A stretch of 64,000 bases of DNA, from assembly GCA_021204025.1 (NCBI GenBank), contig JAJQAC010000015.1, forward strand, positions 1 through 64,000, written 5' to 3'. How positions within the stretch are numbered: the first letter of the stretch is position 1; each line of letters opens with the position of its first letter. A program made the translations under genes and the position numbers. Origin of the DNA: Clostridiales bacterium (lineage in GTDB: Bacteria; Bacillota; Clostridia; Lachnospirales; Lachnospiraceae). Positions 46,359 to 55,376 of the stretch are shown one piece after another. Below the pieces are notes generated by a model. That model was not told the DNA's origin. It saw nothing but the letters and a program-made list of their open reading frames with translations, and did not search any database.

Positions 46359-47087
46359 ATGTTTCCAACCGGAGTAGTGATTAATGTATTGTCAGTGTTT
46401 TTTGGTGGGATCATCGGAGCCGCCGCGGGAAACCGGCTCAGTGACAATTTTAAAAATCAGCTGTCGTCACTTTTTGGCATCTGTGCGATGACCATGGGTA
46501 TCAGCGCCATTACGCTGATGGAAAATATGCCTGCGGTCATTTTCGCGGTAATCGTGGGTACGGCAGTCGGCCTGGCGCTTCATTTCGGCGAAGGGGTTAA
46601 CCATGCGGCCGGACTGATGCAGAAGCCGATTGCAAAGATTTTAAAGACCGACGCGTCGGGAAATGACGAGCAGAAAAAGGCGCTCCTGGTGACGATCATC
46701 GTCCTCTTTTGCGCAAGCGGAACCGGTATCTATGGTTCCATCGACGCGGGGATGACGGGAAATCATACCGTACTGATATCAAAATCAATCCTTGATATTT
46801 TCACGGCATTGATTTTTGCCTGCCAGCTGGGCTATGTGGTATCTGTGATCGCGATCCCGCAGTTCATCATTTTTTATGCGCTTTTCCTCTGCGCGGGGCT
46901 GATCTATCCGCTGACGACGCCTACGATGATCAACGATTTTAAGGCATGTGGAGGCGTGCTGCTGCTCGCGACCGGATTCCGGATGCTGAATCTGAAGCCG
47001 CTGCCGACCGCGGACATGATCCCGGCGATGATCCTGGCGATGCCGTGCAGCTGGGCGTGGACGAATGTGATTATGCCATTATTATGA
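46359..47087 (+). CDS. DUF554 membrane protein
   Basis: A 242-residue membrane protein with about seven helices, matching DUF554 (YdfK-like): GVVINVLSVFFGGIIGAAAG at the start, FGICAMTMGISAITLMEN, and VTIIVLFCASGTGIYGSIDAGMTG in the middle. It is possibly a transporter, but its function is not established. AAGAGGGG precedes the ATG. It is monocistronic. Confidence 0.87.
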   Translation: MFPTGVVINVLSVFFGGIIGAAAGNRLSDNFKNQLSSLFGICAMTMGISAITLMENMPAVIFAVIVGTAVGLALHFGEGVNHAAGLMQKPIAKILKTDASGNDEQKKALLVTIIVLFCASGTGIYGSIDAGMTGNHTVLISKSILDIFTALIFACQLGYVVSVIAIPQFIIFYALFLCAGLIYPLTTPTMINDFKACGGVLLLATGFRMLNLKPLPTADMIPAMILAMPCSWAWTNVIMPLL

Positions 47088-47213
47088 TGACGATAGGCAG
47101 CAGATGGATGAATTTAATTTTATGTCCGGATAAAAGATAATAGAAGAAATCATGAGAATGCTGGTTTCGATTTTGACATTTCGATGATATTTTCATATAA
47201 AGCGAGAAAAACA

Positions 47214-47237
47214 GAGAATGCGCTGCTGCGCATTCTC
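47214..47237 (-). terminator. Terminator of the BCCT transporter gene
   Basis: GAGAATGCGC and GCGCATTCTC form a 10-bp perfect stem with a 4-base loop; on the minus strand it is followed by TGTTTTTCTCG. Confidence 0.75.
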
Positions 47238-47244
47238 ATTTCGT

Positions 47245-48807
47245 TTACAGTTTCTCCTTATTTTTGGTTTCCTCCAGATATGCCCCCGCGTCTTTAAAGA
47301 AACTCACAACAATCAGCACCATGATAAATCCGACCGGAAACGCGGCGATGATAGAGACGGTCTGCAGGTTCGCCATGGAGTTGTCGGAAAAGATCAGCGC
47401 CAGCGGGAGCAGGATGAGAAAGATCGCCCAGAAGAGTTTCACCCGGCGGTCCGGTTCCTCACCGGCTTTCAGATCACGATAAGAGTAGGAAGCGGCGACA
47501 AGTGTGATCGAGTCAAACGAAGTCGAGTAAAACGTAATCATACATACGACGAGCAGGATCAGAACAGCGCCGGAGAGGGGGAGCTGTTCGAGAATCTGGA
47601 TGATCAGGTCGTAGAGGTTGCCGTTAGCGACATACTGTGAGATAAGGTCGAGCCGGCCGTGCATCTGGAGTCCCAGTCCATAGTTCCCCAGTATGATAAA
47701 GGAAGTAAAGGTGCCCGCGAGGCCGCAGCCATACCCGCCCAGGATCACCTGGCGGACGGTGCGGCCCTTGCTGATGCTGCCGATAAAGAAGGGAGCAGCC
47801 ACGCACCATACCATCCAGTAAGCCCAGTAAAAGATCGTCCAGTTCTGCGGGAAAGAGGATGTACGCAGCGCGTCGGTCCAGGTGGAGAGGACGATGAAAT
47901 TCTGCGTCAGATTTCCCAGGGCGGAGAGCCCGGTCTCCACGATATAGCGGGTCTCCCCGCCAAAGAAAAATACATAGGCCAGTAACCCGAAAAAGAGATA
48001 TGTGCAGCAGGACGCGGAGATCTGGACGCCCTTCATGCCGAAATAAACCGAACAGGTGTAGATACAGCAGACGATGACGAGGATCAGCAGAGTCAGCATT
48101 GTCGTTTGTGGGATCCCGGTCACACGGCTGATGGCCATGGACAGGAGCGGTGTCGCCAGTGAGAAGGTCGTGGCGGTGCCGGCGAGGAGCGCAAAGACCG
48201 CTACCAGGTCAATCAGTCTGCCGGGCAGACCATCGACATGCCGGCCAAGGAGGGCACGGCAGGACTCCGAATATTTCTGCTTATGCCGTTTGCGCACATG
48301 CAGCATAAAGCCAAAGGCAACTGCCAGTACCAGATAAAAACCCCAGGGGATCGGCCCCCAGTGAAAGAGCGGATAGGTAGAAGCCCAGTCCTGGACGGAA
48401 CCCATCTGTGTGATATGCGGCTCTGCTGCGTAGAGGATCCATTCGCAGCAGGAGTAAAAGAGAATATCCGCCGCCAGACCTGCGGTAAACATCATGGAAC
48501 CCCAGCGGAAATCAGAATACTGTGGCTGCCTGGTATCTCCGAGGCGGATCGCGCCATAACGGGAAAAGGCCAGATAGAGCGAGCAGAGGAAAAATCCCAG
48601 GCCGATGATCAGATAATAGCTGCCCAGTTCATTTCCGATAAAAAAGCGGATATTTTCGATGATAGCCGAAGAAGACGCCGGATAGAGGACAAAGGTGGCG
48701 CAGAGCGCCGCGATACAGAAAAAGGGAAGCAGCGTGGTTACCAGATCCAGCCGTTGAAAAAGGGATGTTGATGATTGAGGTGAAGTATGTTTGGAAATTT
48801 TGTTCAT
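47245..48807 (-). CDS. BCCT family (betaine/carnitine/choline) transporter
   Basis: A 520-residue, twelve-helix secondary transporter. The family signature appears as WTIFYWAYWMVWCVAAPFF followed by IGSISKGRTVRQV. The N-terminus is YLIIGLGFFLCSLYLAFSRYGAIRLGD and the central FHWGPIPWGFYL is typical. It imports quaternary ammonium compounds, driven by Na+ or by exchange. ATG 48807 has AAAGGAG upstream. No choline-degradation genes are near. Confidence 0.92.
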   Translation of the reverse strand: MNKISKHTSPQSSTSLFQRLDLVTTLLPFFCIAALCATFVLYPASSSAIIENIRFFIGNELGSYYLIIGLGFFLCSLYLAFSRYGAIRLGDTRQPQYSDFRWGSMMFTAGLAADILFYSCCEWILYAAEPHITQMGSVQDWASTYPLFHWGPIPWGFYLVLAVAFGFMLHVRKRHKQKYSESCRALLGRHVDGLPGRLIDLVAVFALLAGTATTFSLATPLLSMAISRVTGIPQTTMLTLLILVIVCCIYTCSVYFGMKGVQISASCCTYLFFGLLAYVFFFGGETRYIVETGLSALGNLTQNFIVLSTWTDALRTSSFPQNWTIFYWAYWMVWCVAAPFFIGSISKGRTVRQVILGGYGCGLAGTFTSFIILGNYGLGLQMHGRLDLISQYVANGNLYDLIIQILEQLPLSGAVLILLVVCMITFYSTSFDSITLVAASYSYRDLKAGEEPDRRVKLFWAIFLILLPLALIFSDNSMANLQTVSIIAAFPVGFIMVLIVVSFFKDAGAYLEETKNKEKL

Positions 48808-49017
48808 ATGAACTCCTTTTGACAATTTTATGTTCAGAAATAATGAAAATCAAACAACTTTGAACATAATATCACAGAATCTGTCGGCTTGCAATAGAAA
48901 TTTAGCAACGTTTCTGAATTTTTTCTGACAAATCCGAAAAGACACTGTTTTTTTGGGACGGATTTTGGTATAGTTACAATGGTTAAAAAAAGGTTAAAAG
49001 AGATCAGGAGATATGTC

Positions 49018-50247
49018 ATGAAAAGAAGATTAGCAGAAAAGACACTGGCGGCGGTCCTAAGTGCCGCAGTCATTTTTTCCACGACAGCGGTACCCGCGTT
49101 CGCGGACATCACCTCAGCAGTGGAGGGAAGTGAAGGAACGGCGGTATCCGTCAGTACAACGACGGAGAGCGGTGTGACTGTTGCAGACTCTTCCGGGACA
49201 GCGACGACACTTACAACCGGTTCCGGCGTTGTGGTTTCCGGGATCGACAGCGCGGTGGAAGGACAGACGGGGACTACATCCTCAACGTCTGCGGGAAGCA
49301 GCGGAGTGACCGGACCGGGCGCGGGCGACAGTATGAGCAATTCGGCGAGCGTGGGGAATGTCGTGATTGCCGGTACGTCGTCGGTGAGCAGCGTGCAGAC
49401 AGAGGGTGAGAAAAACGCGGTCAACGCGGATATCTTAGGAGGAGCGACGCTGACAATGTTTAACTCGCAGTCGGACAGTCAGATCCTTTCCTGTATGATT
49501 CAGACGAATGATGGCAGTCTGATTGTGATCGACGGCGGCTTTGGCGAAGATGCGGACTATCTGACGAGCCAGATTCAGGCGCGCGGCGGCAGAGTGTCAG
49601 CATGGCTGGTGACGCATCCGCACGGAGATCACGCGGGAGCACTGTACCGGATCCTGCAGAACGCGGATTCCCGCTACGCGGCGGGAGAGGATCCGCTGAT
49701 TACGATCGATGCGATTTATTATTCGATGGCGGATGCAGACTGGTACCGTACCAATGACCCGGACGAGTGTACGATGGCGATCGCGCTCCTCGGCGCGTTT
49801 GAAAGTCATCCGACGCTGCTGCACACGGTCGGCCGCGGGGATACTTTTCAGATCGATACCGCGACGGTTCAGGTGCTGAATGATCGCTACGAGGCGACAA
49901 GCGATAAAGGGAATAATGCAGGAATTGTCTATAAAGTGACAGTTAATGGCGTTTCCATCCTCTTCCTGGGGGATCTGAGCCAGGCGGGAGGCGCTTATCT
50001 GCTGCAGGTTGCCAGCCCGGCAGAACTGAAGTCCGATATCGTGCAGATGGCCCACCATGGACAAAATGGCGTCGGACAGGAGTTCTATCAGGCGGTCAGC
50101 CCGTCGATCTGCCTGTGGCCGACCCCGTCATGGCTCTGGGTCAGCCAGGAGAGCAAGTATACGATCCAGACGACGAAGCAGTGGATGATACAGCTGGGAG
50201 TGCAGAAGCACTACTGCATGAAGGATGGGGATCAGGTGATCCGGTAA
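49018..50247 (+). CDS. Secreted metallo-beta-lactamase-fold hydrolase (ComEC-type domain)
   Basis: A 409-residue exported protein. A signal peptide (MKRRLAEKTLAAVLSAAVIF then STTAVPAFA) is followed by a low-complexity Ser/Thr/Gly/Val-rich region of about 100 residues, then an MBL-fold domain. Metal motifs are THPHGDHAG, FLGDLS and MAHHGQNG, which resemble the C-terminal hydrolase of ComEC and other secreted MBL proteins. ATG 49018 has CAGGAG upstream. The linker suggests wall spanning. The substrate (phosphodiester or other) is unknown. Confidence 0.85.
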   Translation: MKRRLAEKTLAAVLSAAVIFSTTAVPAFADITSAVEGSEGTAVSVSTTTESGVTVADSSGTATTLTTGSGVVVSGIDSAVEGQTGTTSSTSAGSSGVTGPGAGDSMSNSASVGNVVIAGTSSVSSVQTEGEKNAVNADILGGATLTMFNSQSDSQILSCMIQTNDGSLIVIDGGFGEDADYLTSQIQARGGRVSAWLVTHPHGDHAGALYRILQNADSRYAAGEDPLITIDAIYYSMADADWYRTNDPDECTMAIALLGAFESHPTLLHTVGRGDTFQIDTATVQVLNDRYEATSDKGNNAGIVYKVTVNGVSILFLGDLSQAGGAYLLQVASPAELKSDIVQMAHHGQNGVGQEFYQAVSPSICLWPTPSWLWVSQESKYTIQTTKQWMIQLGVQKHYCMKDGDQVIR

Positions 50248-50270
50248 GAAATGTTATTTTACTGGTGAGC

Positions 50271-50318
50271 AATCCGCCGTTGAGAGAGAAGAAAGTCTTT
50301 CCCTTTCAGCGGCGGATT
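50271..50318 (+). terminator. Hairpin after the secreted MBL gene
   Basis: AATCCGCCG-TTGA and TCAG-CGGCGGATT pair with further partial pairing inside. No strong T tract follows, so termination is likely but not certain. Confidence 0.5.
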
Positions 50319-50428
50319 GTGTCGTGTTACCGTAAAATATTTTTGGATTGTATGGATATTCCGGAAGCCTGGATTGATATTTTTTGAGATATATAAAACC
50401 GTTAAAATACTTTTATCAATATATTTTA

Positions 50429-50457
50429 TTGACTTACAAGGTTTTTAACTGTATATT
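50429..50457 (+). promoter_or_regulatory. Promoter of the XRE-ATPase-TOPRIM operon
   Basis: TTGACT (50429-50434), 17-bp spacer and TATATT (50452-50457), 20 bp before the first start codon. It falls at the start of the AT-rich segment. Confidence 0.65.
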
Positions 50458-50477
50458 TGTGTTGTGGGGTGATATTT

Positions 50478-50780
50478 ATGAGCGATTTTCAGAAGTTCCT
50501 TGATCAGGCATTAAAAAAAGTTGACATAGAACCTGTTGAAGATACACATAAGCAAGATGATTATGATATTTTTGAAGAAATTCGTACTCAAGTCGTAGAA
50601 ATCCGAACAGATTTGGATCTTACGCAAAAAGAACTTGCATTGAAATCCGGGCTTACACAGGCAAACATCAGCAAAATTGAAAAAGGAATCAGTCATCCAA
50701 CTATAGATACCCTTTTAAAAATTGCTGATGGATTGGAAAAAAGATTAAGGATTCGTTTTGATGATTTTGAAGGAGACTAA
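50478..50780 (+). CDS. XRE family helix-turn-helix regulator
   Basis: A 100-residue DNA-binding protein. The HTH (about 37-90) reads RTDLDLTQKELALKSGLTQA then NISKIEKGISHPTIDTLLKIADGL, a standard Cro/cI domain similar to antitoxin-type XRE proteins. ATG 50478 has GGGGTGAT upstream. It ends 2 bp before the ATPase start and begins a three-gene AT-rich operon, so it probably controls it. Confidence 0.9.
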   Translation: MSDFQKFLDQALKKVDIEPVEDTHKQDDYDIFEEIRTQVVEIRTDLDLTQKELALKSGLTQANISKIEKGISHPTIDTLLKIADGLEKRLRIRFDDFEGD

Positions 50781-50782
50781 TT

Positions 50783-51868
50783 ATGATTCAAAGTTTTCAC
50801 ATTGATGGATTCCGTGGAATTCATAATCTCACTGTAGATAACCTGAATTCTGTTAATCTGATCGTGGGCGATAATAACTGCGGAAAAACCAGTGTTTTAG
50901 AAGCACTTCAATTATTGAGTGCTCCCAGTCAGATTTCTAATCTGTTTCGCGTAGCCCGTTCCAGAGATTTTATTCTGACTTCAGGTGGTGTGTCGCTGTA
51001 TGAAAATGTAATGTGCTTATTTCCTCATACCGAAAGCAGATATGAAATTGGTATTCATGCCATAATTAATGACAGACAGGTGGATTGTTGTATTCATGGC
51101 GAAGAGAGCAGAATCATGATCGTTCCGGAGGAAACATCCGGAGAGATATTTCAACATTCGGTAATGCTCGGTGAAACGGAAGCAGATCAGTTTATCGGTT
51201 CGATCGATTATGTTTATGCGAACCGAAGAGGGAGTACCCCGCTACATCTAAATACTTTCTCGAAAGCATCGGGCGTAACGATTGGTAAAAGCAGTGTTAT
51301 CAGAATGGCTTACATTTCTCCCAGCGAGCATTTGCGCAGTAATATTGTCAGTCAGATTGTCAGAAACGATGAGTATAAAGAAATATGCATTGCAGCACTT
51401 CAGTTGTTTGATCCGGATATTATAGATATTCTTCAGATGAAAAGTACCGTTGGAATCAGAGTTGTTGATTACCTGAAACACAGAACCTTAGGAAGTATGC
51501 CTTTATCTACTTTTGGTGATGGTGTTAAGAAAGTTCTTGTTCTGGCGAATGCAATTGCGCGGAGTGCGAATGGCGTATTGCTGATTGATGAAGTTGAAAC
51601 TGCAATTCATAAGAAATATTATGATGATATATTTCGTTTCATCGTTAAAGCATGCCGTACTTTTCATGTGCAGGTATTTATTACGACTCATAGCATTGAG
51701 GCAGTTGATGGTCTGCTGGCCACTCAGGATTATCACCAGCAGACGATGTCGGATGATATCAGCGTCATAACTATAAAAAAGGAAAACAGAAAAAGCTATT
51801 CTCGTATTCTGTCGGGCAGAGAAGTCGCTGAAAACCGTGAGTCCTTTGGATTTGAGGTGCGCTTATGA
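50783..51868 (+). CDS. AAA/ABC-type ATPase (OLD/AriA-like)
   Basis: A 361-residue SMC/OLD-type ATPase. Walker A is VGDNNCGKTS (29-37) within FRGIHNLTVDNLNSVNLIVG. A signature-like PLSTFGDGVKKVLVLANAI is followed by Walker B NGVLLIDEVETAIHKK and switch His in FITTHSIEAVDGL. It lacks its own TOPRIM domain; that is encoded by the next gene, which overlaps by 4 bp. The split ATPase plus TOPRIM arrangement resembles the PARIS defence pair (AriA/AriB) and a split OLD nuclease. A defence role is inferred. Confidence 0.85.
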   Translation: MIQSFHIDGFRGIHNLTVDNLNSVNLIVGDNNCGKTSVLEALQLLSAPSQISNLFRVARSRDFILTSGGVSLYENVMCLFPHTESRYEIGIHAIINDRQVDCCIHGEESRIMIVPEETSGEIFQHSVMLGETEADQFIGSIDYVYANRRGSTPLHLNTFSKASGVTIGKSSVIRMAYISPSEHLRSNIVSQIVRNDEYKEICIAALQLFDPDIIDILQMKSTVGIRVVDYLKHRTLGSMPLSTFGDGVKKVLVLANAIARSANGVLLIDEVETAIHKKYYDDIFRFIVKACRTFHVQVFITTHSIEAVDGLLATQDYHQQTMSDDISVITIKKENRKSYSRILSGREVAENRESFGFEVRL

Positions 51869-52905
51869 ATCGTGTCATTTTATGTGAAGGCAAAACGGAC
51901 GCAATCTTGTTGAGCTATTATTTGAAGAAAATAGCAGGATGGTATCCTGACAAACGTGGACCGAAAGAATTGGCATTCAAAACTCGTGAAAAAAACGAGA
52001 GCATATATTGGTACAAAAAAGCAGATGAATTGTTAATGATTTGCGGCGTTGGCGGTAAGGAGAATTTTCAGAAATTCTTCTCACGGGATATCGAAAAGGC
52101 AATTTATGCAGTTAATGCATTTTCGAGAATTGTCATTATTATCGATAGGGATAATCGTAGTATCGAGGATATCGAATGTAGTATTCAACGTGGATTTGGC
52201 CCTTTCTTTTCTTCTATAAAGAATCGAGAATGGAAAACGAATACATACAATGATAAATTTGGGATCGAGCAGATGCTGGAATCGATGCTCCTGATTATCC
52301 CTATCCATCAGCAGGGAGCATTGGAAACCGTCATGCTTTCTGCTATTTCTGAAAATCCATATGATGCGAAAATCGTCAATCATTGCGGTTCCTTTGTAAA
52401 GCAGATACGTCCGGATGCCGCAGACTATATTTCTACAGATCGACTTGAACTGAAAGCTCATCTCAGTACTGTGTGGGCAATCCAGTCTCCTGAGAAAGTA
52501 TTTGATTTTATTAACGATCAAATTGATGCTGTGGCTTGGGAAAATATGAAACGCTTCGTGAGTGTTTTGGAGTTATTGAATCAATTTAATCGTTTAATGG
52601 TCCTCAACCGGCAGCCCGCTATGGTAGGAGCAGCATCCGAGTTCGTCCATGAGGCGCTGCCAGGCGGCGTCGGTGATGACCGGGAAATCGGCGATCAGTG
52701 TGTTGAGCAGCTGATACACGATATTGCATTTGCTGAGCGACTGTTTCCAGAGATCAGGGAAGGACGCCTGGGAGGCGATGCGCGGCTCCCAGGGGTTGCA
52801 CCAGGTCTCGTGGTCGAGATTGAGCGCGCCGCGGGGATCTTCGACGGTGTCGGTCACCAGCTTCGCGGAGGCGACCGGCGGGCGGAAGAACAGATGCTCA
52901 AATAA
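51865..52905 (+). CDS. TOPRIM-domain protein, 3' end apparently lost
   Basis: A 346-residue frame of which only about 243 residues look genuine. VILCEGKTDAILLSYYL holds the TOPRIM Glu8, and IVIIIDRDN carries the paired acidic residues Asp94 and Asp96, so a metal-dependent nuclease or ligand-binding TOPRIM fold is likely. From about 52594 the frame runs antisense through the phospholipase gene and abruptly becomes GC-rich, so the last roughly 104 residues are an artefact of fusion to neighbouring DNA. The original C-terminus seems deleted. Overlap with the ATPase gene (ATGA) shows coupling. Confidence 0.7.
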   Translation: MNRVILCEGKTDAILLSYYLKKIAGWYPDKRGPKELAFKTREKNESIYWYKKADELLMICGVGGKENFQKFFSRDIEKAIYAVNAFSRIVIIIDRDNRSIEDIECSIQRGFGPFFSSIKNREWKTNTYNDKFGIEQMLESMLLIIPIHQQGALETVMLSAISENPYDAKIVNHCGSFVKQIRPDAADYISTDRLELKAHLSTVWAIQSPEKVFDFINDQIDAVAWENMKRFVSVLELLNQFNRLMVLNRQPAMVGAASEFVHEALPGGVGDDREIGDQCVEQLIHDIAFAERLFPEIREGRLGGDARLPGVAPGLVVEIERAAGIFDGVGHQLRGGDRRAEEQMLK

Positions 52906-53577
52906 AGATATGCCGTGCTGTTTCCTCTTATGAGGATCGGTCAGAGTACGGCATCCGACCCGCGTCGCAAAGATGGAACGATGTACCATGCCGGACGTCA
53001 CCTGAAAGTTATTGCGATAAGTGATCGGATAATAGGTTTCATTAATACATTGGGACAGGAAACGGGAGATAAACTGCGTTTCCTGTCCGTTTAAACAGAT
53101 GGTAGCCGCCTGGTTAAACTGGGACGGCTTTTTCTTTTTGTATTTCCAGAGCAGGATTGCATCGATATCATTTTCCAGTGCGGCATGCCGTCCATATGCC
53201 TCGGCAGTAGGAGCCTTCGCATCGTATCCGGTCCGGCCATAGACATAAGGGTGGCAGATCGAATCTCCGATATAGTGGCAGAGGTAGCCGCAGAAATAGG
53301 CCAGCCCTTGCTCGCGCTGCTGGCGGGAGGAGATCTGCGAGAGCTGTTTTAAATAAGTAACAAAGAAATCCTGAATATGATGTTCATGCATATAAGAACC
53401 CACATTGCGGTAGTCCCGGTGGCGCAGGATCGGGACATTATAGAAAAAAATGTCCGGGCCCTGCAGGCCGAGCTGGTAGAGCCAGCGGTATTTGGAAATG
53501 ATGTGTTTGACGGGAGCATTCGCAAGGTCGTTGTAAGCCTTCATTCCGAGAAGATAGTGCGTGGTAAATCCTGGCAC
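52594..53577 (-). CDS. Zinc-dependent phospholipase C family protein
   Basis: A 327-residue protein of the Zn-dependent PLC/S1-P1-like family (PF00882 type). Typical features are MPGFTTHYLLGMKAYND with an N-terminal His, YLYQLGLQGPDIFFYN, MHEHHIQDFF, YFCGYLCHYIGDSICHPYVYG and HAALENDIDA. No signal peptide is visible, so it is probably cytoplasmic. AAGGAGG precedes the start. Its stop codon coincides with the junction to the AT-rich cassette. Confidence 0.87.
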   Translation of the reverse strand: MPGFTTHYLLGMKAYNDLANAPVKHIISKYRWLYQLGLQGPDIFFYNVPILRHRDYRNVGSYMHEHHIQDFFVTYLKQLSQISSRQQREQGLAYFCGYLCHYIGDSICHPYVYGRTGYDAKAPTAEAYGRHAALENDIDAILLWKYKKKKPSQFNQAATICLNGQETQFISRFLSQCINETYYPITYRNNFQVTSGMVHRSIFATRVGCRTLTDPHKRKQHGISLFEHLFFRPPVASAKLVTDTVEDPRGALNLDHETWCNPWEPRIASQASFPDLWKQSLSKCNIVYQLLNTLIADFPVITDAAWQRLMDELGCCSYHSGLPVEDH

Positions 53578-53760
53578 GGGTAAGTCCTCCTTTATTGGTA
53601 TCAGAGTCAGTAATGTGTGGTTTATCGTAACATATCACTGTAAAAAAAGCCAGTCCCAAAGATTTTTAACCGTCTGAAATTGCCGGCATAACTCAGGTGC
53701 CTGAAGCATAAAATTCCGCAGATAGTGAAAAGATAGCGGGATAAGATCTGAAAGGAAGGG

Positions 53761-55239
53761 ATGACAATCGGCGTGATCGTAAGGCTACACCAGATGATCT
53801 GGGGACCGTGGACGCTGGTTTATTTCCTTGGCGCGGGAGTCATCCTCAGTGTCCAGCTGCGGTTTTTCCAGATATCCGGAATGCAGACGTGGTGGAGAGA
53901 AACTGTGGGGTCGCTGGTCGGAAAGCGCGGGAGAAATAAAGATAACGAAAAGACACAGGAACATCCGAACAGATCGCCGGGCGTAAGTCCCTTCCAGAGC
54001 GCCTGCACGGCGCTGGCGGCGACGATCGGTACCGGCAATATCGTGGGAGTCGCGACCGCGTTGACAGCAGGCGGCCCGGGAGCCCTGTTCTGGATGTGGG
54101 TGTCGGCCGTACTGGGGATGGCGACCGCGTACACGGAGACATACCTGGGTCAGAAGTATCGGTATCGGAGAGCAGACGGGAATTACCTGTGCGGACCAAT
54201 GATCTATATGGAGCGCGGGCTGGGGATACCGGCCCTGGGTATATTATACGCGTTTCTGGCGGCGCTTGCGTCTCTGGGAATGGGGAGCATGGTGCAGTCC
54301 AATTCTGTGAGCAGCACGTTGCAATACGCGGCCGGGCTCCCCGGATGGTTTACCGGGATCTGTGTGACGATCCTGGCTGCCGCGGTCATAGCGGGAGGAA
54401 CGTCGGGGATAGCGGAATTTTCGGAAAAGATGGTGCCTGTTTCCGCCGGGATCTATTTGGTCTTCTGCGTTACGGTGATCCTGTCGTCGCTGCCGGCTCT
54501 TCCGGTGATCCTTGTTGAGATTATCAGAGGGGCATTTTCCGGTATGGCGGTGGCCGGAGGTATCGGAGGATACACATTGAGCGCCGCGCTGCGCGTCGGT
54601 CTGTCGCGGGGCGTATTTTCCAATGAGGCGGGACTTGGCAGCCTGGCAATCCTGCATGGGGCGGCGCGGGAAGGCAGTCCTGAGATACAGGGAATGTGGG
54701 CGATGCTGGAAGTCTTTGTGGATACCATTGTGATCTGCACACTGACCGGGCTTGTGATCCTGTGCGCCCGGACAGACGGCGGGGATCCGCAGGGGCTGGA
54801 CGGCGCGGCGCTTACCGCCTGGTGCTTTGCCAGGCGTCTGGGTCAGATGAGCGAATGGCTGGTATCGGGAGCCATGATATCCTTTGCGTTTGCGACGATC
54901 ATCGCCTGGTATTATCTGGGAAGACAGACGGTGGAATACCTGGGGGAGCATTTAGCGGTTTCTATCGGAGACGGGAAAACAGATCATAATAGAGAACAAT
55001 ATAATAATAATAGAAACGATAGTAAGAAGCAGAGAAGGAGAACAGAAGCTGCGAAAATGGTGGTTACGGTCTATACCGTATGCTATCTGGTGAGTGTGCT
55101 GATCGGCTGTATCTGTCGGCTGGAAGCGGTGTGGCTTGTGTCGGACATCGGCAATGCGCTTATGGCCTGCCCGAATCTGCTGACGGTAGTGGTATTGTGC
55201 AAAGAGGTGAAGCGGCCGGGACAGGGCGGAGGTGATTGA
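53761..55239 (+). CDS. Alanine/glycine:cation symporter (AGCS family)
   Basis: A 492-residue sodium-coupled amino acid transporter. LAATIGTGNIVGVATALTAG is the AGCS signature, followed by GALFWMWVSAVLGMATAYTE, LGQKYRYRRADGNYLCGPMIYM and SRGVFSNEAGLGSLAILH. A polar Asn/Arg/Lys-rich insertion (about 405-430) precedes the last helices. AAGGAAGGG sits very close to ATG 53761. It precedes the serine dehydratase gene, so supply of serine or alanine for catabolism is plausible. Confidence 0.92.
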   Translation: MTIGVIVRLHQMIWGPWTLVYFLGAGVILSVQLRFFQISGMQTWWRETVGSLVGKRGRNKDNEKTQEHPNRSPGVSPFQSACTALAATIGTGNIVGVATALTAGGPGALFWMWVSAVLGMATAYTETYLGQKYRYRRADGNYLCGPMIYMERGLGIPALGILYAFLAALASLGMGSMVQSNSVSSTLQYAAGLPGWFTGICVTILAAAVIAGGTSGIAEFSEKMVPVSAGIYLVFCVTVILSSLPALPVILVEIIRGAFSGMAVAGGIGGYTLSAALRVGLSRGVFSNEAGLGSLAILHGAAREGSPEIQGMWAMLEVFVDTIVICTLTGLVILCARTDGGDPQGLDGAALTAWCFARRLGQMSEWLVSGAMISFAFATIIAWYYLGRQTVEYLGEHLAVSIGDGKTDHNREQYNNNRNDSKKQRRRTEAAKMVVTVYTVCYLVSVLIGCICRLEAVWLVSDIGNALMACPNLLTVVVLCKEVKRPGQGGGD

Positions 55240-55274
55240 TGATTCATAGCATTAGATAAATTCCTGCTCGTCGG

Positions 55275-55303
55275 TTGACATTCTTTCCGCACTTCCGTAT
55301 GAT
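55275..55303 (+). promoter_or_regulatory. Promoter of the serine dehydratase gene
   Basis: Consensus TTGACA (55275-55280), 17-bp spacer and TATGAT (55298-55303), 74 bp before the ATG. Confidence 0.75.
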
Positions 55304-55376
55304 GATAATACAAGATGAAAATGGTCAGACGTTCTGACATTGTGAAACATATCAAGAGAAAAAGACAGGAGCAGCC

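Noticed and set aside
52594..52905. Genuine C-terminal domain of the TOPRIM protein
   Set aside because: It is exactly antisense to the phospholipase 3' end and differs sharply in composition from the rest of the protein.
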